Shown piece after piece: positions 12,649 through 19,152 of a DNA stretch of 19,807 bases. Source of the DNA: 2-02-FULL-44-35 sp964629505 (GTDB lineage: Bacteria > Patescibacteriota > Minisyncoccia > Phycocordibacterales > DSPV01); assembly GCA_964629505.1 (NCBI GenBank), contig CAZVQR010000006.1, positions 1 through 19,807 on the forward strand, written 5' to 3'. A model generated the notes under the pieces. It was not told the DNA's origin, did no database searches, and saw nothing but the letters and a program-made list of their open reading frames with translations. A program made the translations under genes and the position numbers. Numbering within the stretch: position 1 is the stretch's first letter; each line of letters opens with the position of its first letter.

Positions 12649-13608
12649 ATGCTTTCTACGGAACCATACAAAGGAGTGAGAGATTTTTATCCGTCGGATA
12701 TGGCGGTTCAGAATTATCTTTTCTCCGTTTGGCGAAGCGTGGCGGAAAAATTTGGTTATGTTGAATACAGTGCCTCAATCCTTGAATACGCAGAACTTTA
12801 CAGAAGCAAGGGCAGCGATGAAATTGTCAACGAACAGATGTATGTTTTTAAGGATAAGGGCGACCGCGAGGTGGCTCTGCGGCCGGAAATGACGCCGACT
12901 CTCGCTCGGATGATTGCGGCCCGGCGCAAGGCTCTAAAATTTCCTATTCGTTGGTATTCCATCCCGAATGTTTTTCGTTATGAACGTTCCCAGCGCGGCC
13001 GCCGACGTGAACACTGGCAGTTGAATTGCGATCTCATGGGTATTGCTGGCATTGAGGCAGAAGTTGAAATTATAAAGCTGGCTTACGACATTATGAAAAA
13101 ATTCGGCGCGAAAGACGAGGATTTTCAAGTTCGGATAAATGATCGAAAACGCTTCGACGAAGCGATAGATGCGATTGGTGGCGCTTCAAATAGCACAAGA
13201 AAAGCTGTGATGAGGACAATGGATAATTGGGAAAAGAATGATAATCCAAAACAAGATTTGATCAGAGATTTAGGTGAGGAAAAAGCAGGGCAGTTTTTAA
13301 ATTATCTAGAAAAAAACAAAAGCAGCAAAATGCTCGATGAATTAATGACTCAACTCAGTTCAAAAAGCATAAAGAATTGCGTAATTGACACCAATATTAC
13401 TCGCGGTTTTGACTATTACACCGGCATGGTGTTTGAAGTCTTTGACACTAACTTGGAAAACCGCCGTTCGCTCTTCGGCGGCGGCCGCTACGATAATCTA
13501 CTTGAAATGTTTGATGCCGAACTGGTGCCGACTGTGGGCTTTGGCATGGGCGATGTAACCATTCGGGACTTTTTGGTCACGCACAATCTGTCGTTAAAAA
13601 ATAAATAA
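12649..13608 (+). CDS. hisS: Histidyl-tRNA synthetase lacking the anticodon-binding domain
   Basis: 319 aa from ATG 12649 (two residues longer from 12643). The class II catalytic core is intact: motif 1 GVRDFYPSDM near the start, RPEMTPTLAR (79-88), motif 2 FRYERSQRGRRREHWQ (109-124), the HisRS-specific RGFDYYTG (252-259), and motif 3 FGGGRYDNL to VGFGMG (276-301). These residues are those of a real HisRS that activates His, not the degenerate HisZ regulator. The protein ends 18 residues after motif 3, so the C-terminal anticodon-binding domain of about 90-100 aa found in the normal 420-aa enzyme is missing. The reading frame stops cleanly and overlaps the next start (TAATG), so this is not a simple frameshift. 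A separate anticodon domain may lie elsewhere, or tRNA-His may be recognised by its acceptor end only. Confidence 0.9.
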   Translation: MLSTEPYKGVRDFYPSDMAVQNYLFSVWRSVAEKFGYVEYSASILEYAELYRSKGSDEIVNEQMYVFKDKGDREVALRPEMTPTLARMIAARRKALKFPIRWYSIPNVFRYERSQRGRRREHWQLNCDLMGIAGIEAEVEIIKLAYDIMKKFGAKDEDFQVRINDRKRFDEAIDAIGGASNSTRKAVMRTMDNWEKNDNPKQDLIRDLGEEKAGQFLNYLEKNKSSKMLDELMTQLSSKSIKNCVIDTNITRGFDYYTGMVFEVFDTNLENRRSLFGGGRYDNLLEMFDAELVPTVGFGMGDVTIRDFLVTHNLSLKNK

Positions 13609-14192
13609 TGAGGAAGATATTTTTTGACATTGAGACGACCAATTATTTTTCTGATACCGGTAAAAATGACCCGGTGTCTTTGGACTTGGCGGTGGTTTGC
13701 CTTTACGATTCCGCCGACGCTCAATACAAAAGTTTTACCCAGAAAGAACTGTCTGAACTTTGGCCGATTTTGGAAAAAGCCGATTTGCTTATCGGTTTTA
13801 ATTCCGACCATTTTGACATTCCCCTACTCAACAAATATTATTCCGGCGACCTTTCAAAAATCCGCGGCGTGGATTTACTCAAAGAAGTTAAAAAAGTTTT
13901 AGGTCGGCGGATTAAATTAGACACTTTGGCGGAAGCAACTTTGGGACGAAAAAAAACCGGTGACGGCACCGAATCGGTGCGTTGGTGGCGAGCCGGCGAA
14001 ATTAAAAAGGTTATTGATTATTGTATTGAAGATGTGAAGATTACCAAAGAACTTTACGAATACGTCTTAAAAAATCATCACCTCAAATATCACGACGGGA
14101 AAGTTATCAAAGAAATTCCATTAGACACCAACCATTGGGAAAAAATTGTCGCTGGCGCCGAAACTAAACTTACCCACACTTTGCCATTTTGA
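13608..14192 (+). CDS. Predicted DEDDy 3'-5' exonuclease (RNase H-like)
   Basis: 194 aa. The RNase H-like exonuclease motifs are in order: ExoI FFDIETT with D7 and E9, ExoII GFNSDHFDIP with D70, and ExoIII YCIEDVKITKELY with Y138 and D142, giving the DEDDy set. A conserved segment IKLDTLAEATLGRKKTGDG lies between. The family (RNase_H_2/YprB-like) covers 3'-5' nucleases of unclear substrate, DNA or RNA. The start codon shares one base with the hisS stop (TAATG), so translation is coupled with hisS; the shared expression might mean a tRNA- or RNA-trimming role, which is speculation. No extra domain is fused. Length is normal for the stand-alone form. Confidence 0.85.
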   Translation: MRKIFFDIETTNYFSDTGKNDPVSLDLAVVCLYDSADAQYKSFTQKELSELWPILEKADLLIGFNSDHFDIPLLNKYYSGDLSKIRGVDLLKEVKKVLGRRIKLDTLAEATLGRKKTGDGTESVRWWRAGEIKKVIDYCIEDVKITKELYEYVLKNHHLKYHDGKVIKEIPLDTNHWEKIVAGAETKLTHTLPF

Positions 14193-14196
14193 AAAT

Positions 14197-14226
14197 TTGA
14201 CGCCAAAATTAGCTTGTGCTTATATA
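14197..14226 (+). promoter_or_regulatory. Promoter of gene 14289-14597
   Basis: TTGACG (14197-14202), 18-nt spacer, TATATA (14221-14226). Transcription should start near 14233, giving a leader of about 55 nt. Confidence 0.45.
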
Positions 14227-14288
14227 TTCTCTGGTCGGGGCTTTTTCAAAGTTCCCGAAAAACAAGTACAAACGAAATCATCGGAAAT

Positions 14289-14597
14289 ATGGAAATCAAT
14301 ATGACTCATGTTGTCCAACCTCTGCACCGGTCAATGATACCAAATGGCTATTCCCTAGGAAAATTCCGCGAACTAGCGAAATCAAAAATCATTGACGAGC
14401 CCAAAACAACAAGGACTATCATTAGAGATGCCCAGGCCTTACCAGACCAACCGGGCAAATTAGAGCTGGTGGAGAAATTAAAAAAAATCCACCGAATGCG
14501 GTCTACAGTGCCTGAAGACGCCTGGTTTCGCTTTATCCATCGGGCGTTGCGTCGTGCTGGTAGTAGTTTCGAACCATTCGACAAATTTCGTTGGTAA
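14289..14597 (+). CDS. Small basic orphan protein
   Basis: 102 aa from ATG 14289. The frame is open upstream to a TTG at 14214, but that lies before the predicted transcription start at about 14233, so the ATG is preferred; a weak CGGAA lies just upstream. The product is basic and mostly helical by eye (SLGKFRELAKSKIIDEPKTT, KLELVEKLKKIHRMRSTVPE, AWFRFIHRALRRAGSSFEPF), with no signal or membrane helix. I do not recognise the family. It forms a single-gene unit with its own promoter and a strong terminator at 14606-14637. It could be a nucleic-acid-binding protein on grounds of charge alone. Confidence 0.6.
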   Translation: MEINMTHVVQPLHRSMIPNGYSLGKFRELAKSKIIDEPKTTRTIIRDAQALPDQPGKLELVEKLKKIHRMRSTVPEDAWFRFIHRALRRAGSSFEPFDKFRW

Positions 14598-14605
14598 TTG
14601 CTCAT

Positions 14606-14637
14606 CCGCCCCGATTCGTTTCGGGGCGGTTTTTTTG
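14606..14637 (+). terminator. Intrinsic terminator
   Basis: CCGCCCCGA (14606-14614), 6-nt loop, TCGGGGCGG (14621-14629), followed by eight T. It separates the small orphan gene from the thrS promoter, which begins 10 nt later. Confidence 0.9.
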
Positions 14638-14646
14638 TTTAACTCT

Positions 14647-14675
14647 TTGCCCTTAAACTAAATTCTTGCTATATT
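14647..14675 (+). promoter_or_regulatory. Promoter of thrS, leaderless type
   Basis: TTGCCC (14647-14652), a 17-nt spacer ending in TGC, TATATT (14670-14675), then TTAGTT and the ATG at 14682. The extended -10 is TGCTATATT and the start codon is 6 nt downstream. No T-box or other leader can exist with this start. Confidence 0.65.
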
Positions 14676-14681
14676 TTAGTT

Positions 14682-16430
14682 ATGGAAAGGAATGAAAATT
14701 TGGATAATAAACGCCACTCGCTCGCCCACCTTTTAGCGGCGGCGGTTTTAGAATTATATCCGGTAGCGAAAAATACTATTGGTCCAGCGATTGATAACGG
14801 TTTTTATTACGACTTCGGTGACTTAAAAATCTCCGATACCGATTTATCCAGGATTGAAAATAAGATGAAGGAGCTTTTACCAAGTTGGAAAAAATTTGAA
14901 CACCAAGAAGTTTCGGCGGAAGAAGCCCGAAAAATTTTCGCCGGCAATTCCTATAAGCTGGAGCTTATAAACGAACTCGCCGCCGCTAAAGAGAAAATCA
15001 CTTTTTATACCTGCGGTAAGTTCACTGATTTGTGCCGAGGCGGTCATGTTGAAAATCCTAGTAAAGATATCAAACTAAACTCGTGGAAACTTTCTCGTAT
15101 TGCCGGCGCTTATTGGCGGGGTGATGAAAAAAACAAGATGCTCAGTCGTATTTACGGTTTAGCTTTTGAGACTAAAAAAGAACTGGAAGATTATGAAAAG
15201 CAATTGGCAGAAGCGGAAAAATACGACCATCGGAAACTCGGGCAACAATTGGAAATTTTTATGTTTGACGAAGATGTTGGGCCTGGCTTACCGCTCTGGT
15301 TGCCAAATGGCGTGATAATAATCGAAGAATTGGAAAAATTAGCCAGAGAGACGGAAAATGCCGCTGGTTATCAACGAGTGCGTACGCCGCATATCGCCAA
15401 GGAGTCAATGTATAAGAAAAGCGGTCACCTGCCATACTACGAAGGCAGTATGTTCCCGCCGATGGAGTATGAGGGCGGAAAATATTATTTGAAGGCGATG
15501 AATTGTCCGCATCACCACAAAATTTTTGCCGCTAAACCAAGAAGTTATCGCGATTTGCCGCTTCGTCTTGCCGAATATGGTGCTCTCTATCGCCATGAAA
15601 AATCGGGAGAGTTATTCGGATTAATGCGTGCCCGGATGATTCAAATGAATGACGCCCATATTTATTGCACCGAGGAACAGTTTGCCGATGAGTTTCGGGC
15701 AGTGAACGAAATGTATCTCAAGTATTTCAAAATTTTCGGCATTAAAAAATATGTAATGCGTTTTTCAACTCATGACCCGAGAAAACTCGGGCAAAAATTC
15801 GTTAATGAACCGATACTTTGGAAAAAAACTGAAGACATGGTGCGGCAAGTTTTAGTTGAGTCAAAAATTTCCTTTGAGGAAGTGGCAAATGAAGCGGCTT
15901 TTTACGGACCAAAAATCGATGTGCAAGTTTGGTGCGCTATCGGTCGCGAATTTACTTTGGCGACTAACCAAGTGGATTTTGCCGTGCCAAAAAGATTCGG
16001 GCTGGTTTATACTGACAAAGATAACAAAGAAAAAACACCGCTTTGTATTCATCGCGCGCCACTCGGTACCCATGAAAGATTTATCGGTTTTCTTATTGAA
16101 CACCTCGCTGGCGCTTTTCCGCTGTGGCTGTCGCCAATACAGGTGAAAATTTTACCGGTTGGTGAGGCGCATTTAATTTTTGCCAAGGAAGTGGAAAAAA
16201 CTTTACGTGCGGCAAACATTCGCGCCGAGTTGGATGAAAGCAACGAAACGCTCGGCAAAAAAGTCCGGGCCGTCAAAATCCAAAAAATCCCCTACTGGCT
16301 GGTCATCGGCGACAAAGAAATTTCCGCTGGCAAAGTTACTTTGGAAAGTCGTGACAAAGGCAACCTCGGCCAGATTTCTGTCGACGAACTTATTCTGAAA
16401 TTCCAAAAAGAAATTTTGGAAAAAATTTAG
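14682..16430 (+). CDS. thrS: Threonyl-tRNA synthetase without TGS domain
   Basis: 582 aa. It charges tRNA-Thr. The editing domain that clears Ser-tRNA-Thr is present with H12/H16 (HSLAH) and C118/H122 (CRGGH). The catalytic core has the zinc ligands C275 in MNCPHHH, H326 in NDAHIYC and H457 in CIHRAPLG. Motif 2 reads YRHEKSGELFGLMRARMIQM, so the usual FTQDDAH is replaced by IQMNDAH. The anticodon-binding domain runs from about residue 485 (SPIQVKILPVGEAH) to the end. The N-terminal TGS domain of about 60 aa found in the 640-aa Escherichia coli enzyme is missing, and the leaderless promoter just upstream confirms that the protein really starts at the editing domain. It is a single-gene unit between two terminators. 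Confidence 0.95.
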   Translation: MERNENLDNKRHSLAHLLAAAVLELYPVAKNTIGPAIDNGFYYDFGDLKISDTDLSRIENKMKELLPSWKKFEHQEVSAEEARKIFAGNSYKLELINELAAAKEKITFYTCGKFTDLCRGGHVENPSKDIKLNSWKLSRIAGAYWRGDEKNKMLSRIYGLAFETKKELEDYEKQLAEAEKYDHRKLGQQLEIFMFDEDVGPGLPLWLPNGVIIIEELEKLARETENAAGYQRVRTPHIAKESMYKKSGHLPYYEGSMFPPMEYEGGKYYLKAMNCPHHHKIFAAKPRSYRDLPLRLAEYGALYRHEKSGELFGLMRARMIQMNDAHIYCTEEQFADEFRAVNEMYLKYFKIFGIKKYVMRFSTHDPRKLGQKFVNEPILWKKTEDMVRQVLVESKISFEEVANEAAFYGPKIDVQVWCAIGREFTLATNQVDFAVPKRFGLVYTDKDNKEKTPLCIHRAPLGTHERFIGFLIEHLAGAFPLWLSPIQVKILPVGEAHLIFAKEVEKTLRAANIRAELDESNETLGKKVRAVKIQKIPYWLVIGDKEISAGKVTLESRDKGNLGQISVDELILKFQKEILEKI

Positions 16431-16459
16431 CCGCTCTCGCAAGAGAGCGGCTTTGTTTT
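16430..16459. terminator. Bidirectional intrinsic terminator after thrS
   Basis: GCCGCTCTC (16430-16438), GCAA loop, GAGAGCGGC (16443-16451), then TTTGTTTT on the plus strand. On the minus strand CTAAATTTTTT follows, so it can also end the convergent gene at 16458-16754. Confidence 0.88.
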
Positions 16460-16754
16460 ACTCACCGACAAACTCAAACCATCCTTGGCGAGTCTTGGTA
16501 GAATAAAATCCTTTTATCTTTTTGGCTGCCACTGTTCGATAGAAATATTGTCCAACGAACAACCAATTTTCACCAGACCCATCTTCCCTTTCCAAACCAT
16601 CAATCAAGATGTTGTTTACCAGCAACTTACGTCCATGGTCGACGTCCAGTTCAAAGTTAACGATTCGTCGATGGGCATTGTCACCATCCGCTGCTGATAA
16701 CACAAAATCCCACTTAGATGGGCCATCAGTAATATAATTTTTTTCGGTAGCCAT
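16458..16754 (-). CDS. Small soluble orphan protein
   Basis: 98 aa, no signal or membrane helix. Predicted beta-rich with several aromatic residues (WDFVLSAADG, NWLFVGQYFYRT, GFYSTKTRQGWFEFVGE). I do not recognise the family. The ATG at 16754 is supported by AAAGGAG 5 nt upstream, the best Shine-Dalgarno site in the window. The promoter at 16870-16898 gives a leader of about 110 nt that can form small hairpins (CCTAA/TTAGG and CCGC/GCGG), so control at the RNA level is possible. The promoter sequence is nearly the same as that of the membrane protein at 5753-6190, which suggests joint control. Its composition is less typical of the surrounding core genes. Confidence 0.7.
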   Translation of the reverse strand: MATEKNYITDGPSKWDFVLSAADGDNAHRRIVNFELDVDHGRKLLVNNILIDGLEREDGSGENWLFVGQYFYRTVAAKKIKGFYSTKTRQGWFEFVGE

Positions 16755-16869
16755 ACGGCTCCTTTCATTGAACTTGCGCGTGAGTTGGTGCGCGCGCTTA
16801 CACCCTTACTCTTTGCCGCTAAAGCGGTTCAGAACGACCTAACCATACGATTAGGAATTTACTGTCAAT

Positions 16870-16898
16870 AGGTTATCATAGACCAATATTTCTGTCAA
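16870..16898 (-). promoter_or_regulatory. Promoter of gene 16458-16754, shared type
   Basis: On the minus strand: -35 TTGACA (16898-16893), a 17-nt spacer ending in TGA, and -10 TAACCT (16875-16870). The spacer is conserved with the promoter at 6284-6312. Transcription should start near 16863. Confidence 0.6.
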
Positions 16899-16908
16899 GC
16901 CCATGAAC

Positions 16909-16938
16909 AGCAAATAGCTACCATGGTAGCTATTTGCT
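16909..16938. repeat. 30-nt perfect palindrome
   Basis: AGCAAATAGCTACCA (16909-16923) is followed directly by its reverse complement (16924-16938). It lies 38 nt past the stop of the minus-strand gene 16977-18424 and 11 nt upstream of the -35 box of the promoter at 16870-16898. There is no U-tract on either strand. It may be an operator or a U-less terminator hairpin with a CATG loop. Confidence 0.7.
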
Positions 16939-16976
16939 AAATCGCAATCTTTCAAGAGAAGCTACCGGGCGAAATT

Positions 16977-18424
16977 TTATTCCTTGAGTTCCGCAATTCG
17001 CATCACCGCCAATTTCAGGCCGATAGCGGAATTTTTGTAATTTTTATCAATAATGGAAAGCAAGATGCCGATAACTTCTTCGGTTTTTTCGCCACTCCAA
17101 CGGGAAATGATTTGCGACAAGACAAAATTACTTCTATTATTTTCACCTTCTAACCGCGCCCGGTAAGCGCTATCCAATTCCATAATCGTTTCGCGAATAA
17201 AACGCTCAACAGATTTACCGTTTTCTCGCAAAACGCGCAAATAATTAGCGACGGCTTTTTCATCGCCGCGAGTTAGCAAACTGACGAAAGTATTGATTTC
17301 CGTCGTTTGGTCGGCAACGGGCGGAATTTCCGGAGTTGCCATTGCCACCGGTGTTTCTGGAATGTTAGGAGTAATTTTTTCCGGCGTGCCGTAAGCGGGT
17401 ACGGTAACATTGGTTGCCGATAAACTAGCGCCAATTTTTTCTTTATTTAACAATAGCCAGCCGTCCTCACGTGGAAATTTATTTTTAGCGTTCTCAATCA
17501 TTTTACCGAGCGTGGCCAGCGGCTCTTCGCCTTTGGCCGCGGCGGTTTCAATTACCGTTTTCAAACCATCGGGCGAAATCAAAGTCCGTTCCTTTTTAGC
17601 TTCCACTGCCAGCAAGGATTCCATTGGTTTAACATCCAGCAACAGGTCGTCGGTTAGTTCAAAATCAGCCATCGATTTTTCAGCCGGCTGGAAAATCGTG
17701 CTAGTGGTCGGTGTAAAACGCCCGCGGATATTGGCAACCAGTCGCTCGGCCATTTTCGTCGTTTTTTGGCTACGCAAGGCGTAAACCACCAACGCGCTCC
17801 AGATAGCTAAGCCAATGATGAACAATAAAATTTTACCTGTGCCGCTCAAACCGGTGTAAGGAATTTGGGAAAGATAAACGAAAGCCAAGGGCGCCTTAAC
17901 CGCTTTTTGGAATAAGACGACGGTCGGCTGGTTCAATCCCCCGCCGCCCCCGCCGCCGCAATTGCTGGAGCAACCGCTGGGCGGTGGATTGGAAGGCGGT
18001 TGAGAAGGTGGAGGTTCTTCGGGCGGAGGATTCTCTGGCGGTGGGGGTGGAGTTTTAACTGTTATTGAACAAGTTTTGGTAATTGTTTCAATATTGCTCG
18101 GAGTGATTACCAAAGAAATTTTTACCGAGGCATTTTTGACATTGGCGGTGGCGTAAGATTTAGAAATTGATTGAGTCGCACCGGACAAACTTTCATCGCC
18201 CGACCATTGCCAAGTGTAATAAGTACCGTCGCCCGGCGTAGCGGTGGAAGTTTGGCTGGCAGTCCAAGTAACGGTTTCGCCAATATTGACTTCGGCTGGC
18301 AGACCAGCGCAAGCACCCTGCAAATTCCAACCCANNNNNNNNNNCAAGCCAAAGCCGGTGTAACGGAAATTAGCGCCCCTGAAGCGATAATGATGCCAAA
18401 AAAGATTAAATGGGTAATTTTCAT
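16977..18424 (-). CDS. PKD-like surface protein with IPYTG motif, interrupted by gap
   Basis: Start and body are in different frames only because the ten N at 18335-18344 are a placeholder; I read them as one gene. From ATG 18424 a signal peptide (KITHLIFFGIIIASGALIS, ending TPALA) is seen. After the gap comes a PKD/Ig-like domain (AEVNIGETVTWTAS, YYTWQWSGDESLSGATQSIS), a Pro-rich linker, the segment CSSNCGGGGGGG, then IPYTG (17850-17864) just before a transmembrane helix (KILLFIIGLAIWSALVVYAL) and a basic stop-transfer RSQK. About 260 residues follow, presumably cytoplasmic: an Ala/Pro-rich stretch and a helical C-terminal domain (NTFVSLLTRGDEKAVANYLR onward). IPYTG resembles the LPXTG sorting signal, and the gene lies 23 nt after a sortase gene. 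The large tail behind the helix is unusual for a sortase substrate. Confidence 0.8.
18335..18344. other. Scaffold gap of 10 N inside a gene
   Basis: The run falls between the signal peptide and the PKD-like domain of the minus-strand surface protein. The frame change across it reflects the arbitrary gap length, not a mutation that can be seen. Confidence 0.95.
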
Positions 18425-18447
18425 GGTTTTGTATTAACAGATAATCA

Positions 18448-19095
18448 TTATTTAATCAAGCTATCGCCGATAAAGTCCGCCGTTACCACAAATCGAGCGT
18501 CCCGTTTGCCGAAAGTGTCGCAAGTGGACAAAGTTAGTTTTCTTTTACCCGCTTCAAACTTAACCAACGCTTCGTTTTGGTCAACCAGCGAAATTGCCGT
18601 CACTTTGTAAGTGTATTCTTTCTCGTCAGAAAACAATTTTATTTCATCGCCCAATTGAAGTTCGCCGAGCCGATTCAAGGACTTGAAGGCTTGATTGTGA
18701 ACGGCAGTCCAATTAGTGCTGTGGCCAAAAAGAAACATATTGGTATTACTTTCCAGCGAGCCGGAGCCGGGATAATGAACCACACCTTTGAGCAGCGCCG
18801 CGTCTAACACGGCGATGTCGCGGCTTTGAGGATTTTCCACCGGCGCGTCGGTGCCAATTTTTTCAATTACCAAGCGGACTGGTTGTGGCTCAGTGGAGAA
18901 ATCGGTTGTCGGTTTCGGTTTGGAATTTATATTAGCCGTCAATGGGCCAGCAGCATTTTCCGTTTTGGCGAACAATGTCAAAACCACCGCGTTCATTTCC
19001 TTTACTTCAATGGGCGCCAAATCAGCGACCACGAGCAAAGTATAACTAGCGGCGAAAACCACCAACCAAAGAATTAAAAATGGTAAAGATTTCAT
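18448..19095 (-). CDS. Sortase, membrane-anchored transpeptidase
   Basis: 215 aa. An N-terminal hydrophobic helix (about residues 4-24) anchors the enzyme outside the plasma membrane. The sortase fold residues are present: H125 in NMFLFGHSTNW, C192 in KLTLSTCDTFG, and R201 in RDARFVV. Sortases cut LPXTG-like signals and join the substrate to a cell-surface nucleophile. The linker between residues 45 and 70 is Pro/Thr-rich. The class is not certain. The gene precedes the IPYTG-bearing surface protein by 23 nt, so enzyme and likely substrate form an operon. It is divergent from the CARDB-like gene with overlapping promoters. No Shine-Dalgarno site; the -10 box AATAAT lies 9 nt before the ATG. 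Confidence 0.9.
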   Translation of the reverse strand: MKSLPFLILWLVVFAASYTLLVVADLAPIEVKEMNAVVLTLFAKTENAAGPLTANINSKPKPTTDFSTEPQPVRLVIEKIGTDAPVENPQSRDIAVLDAALLKGVVHYPGSGSLESNTNMFLFGHSTNWTAVHNQAFKSLNRLGELQLGDEIKLFSDEKEYTYKVTAISLVDQNEALVKFEAGKRKLTLSTCDTFGKRDARFVVTADFIGDSLIK

Positions 19096-19098
19096 GAC

Positions 19099-19126
19099 TT
19101 GACAATTATTTAATTAATGATAAGCT
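19099..19126 (+). promoter_or_regulatory. Promoter of the CARDB-like gene
   Basis: TTGACA (19099-19104), a 16-nt spacer ending in TGA, TAAGCT (19121-19126), an extended -10 promoter. Transcription should start near 19133. It overlaps the sortase promoter on the other strand. Confidence 0.6.
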
Positions 19127-19133
19127 CCATCAA
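19105..19133 (-). promoter_or_regulatory. Promoter of the sortase operon
   Basis: On the minus strand: -35 TTGATG (19133-19128), 17-nt spacer, -10 AATAAT (19110-19105), then 9 nt to the ATG at 19095. Its -10 box sits in the spacer of the divergent promoter and the reverse also holds. Confidence 0.5.
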
Positions 19134-19152
19134 TATACATTATTTATAAAAA

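Noticed and set aside
18335..18347. Apparent frameshift in the PKD-like surface protein
   Set aside because: The change of frame coincides with a fixed 10-N placeholder, so it says nothing about the real reading frame.
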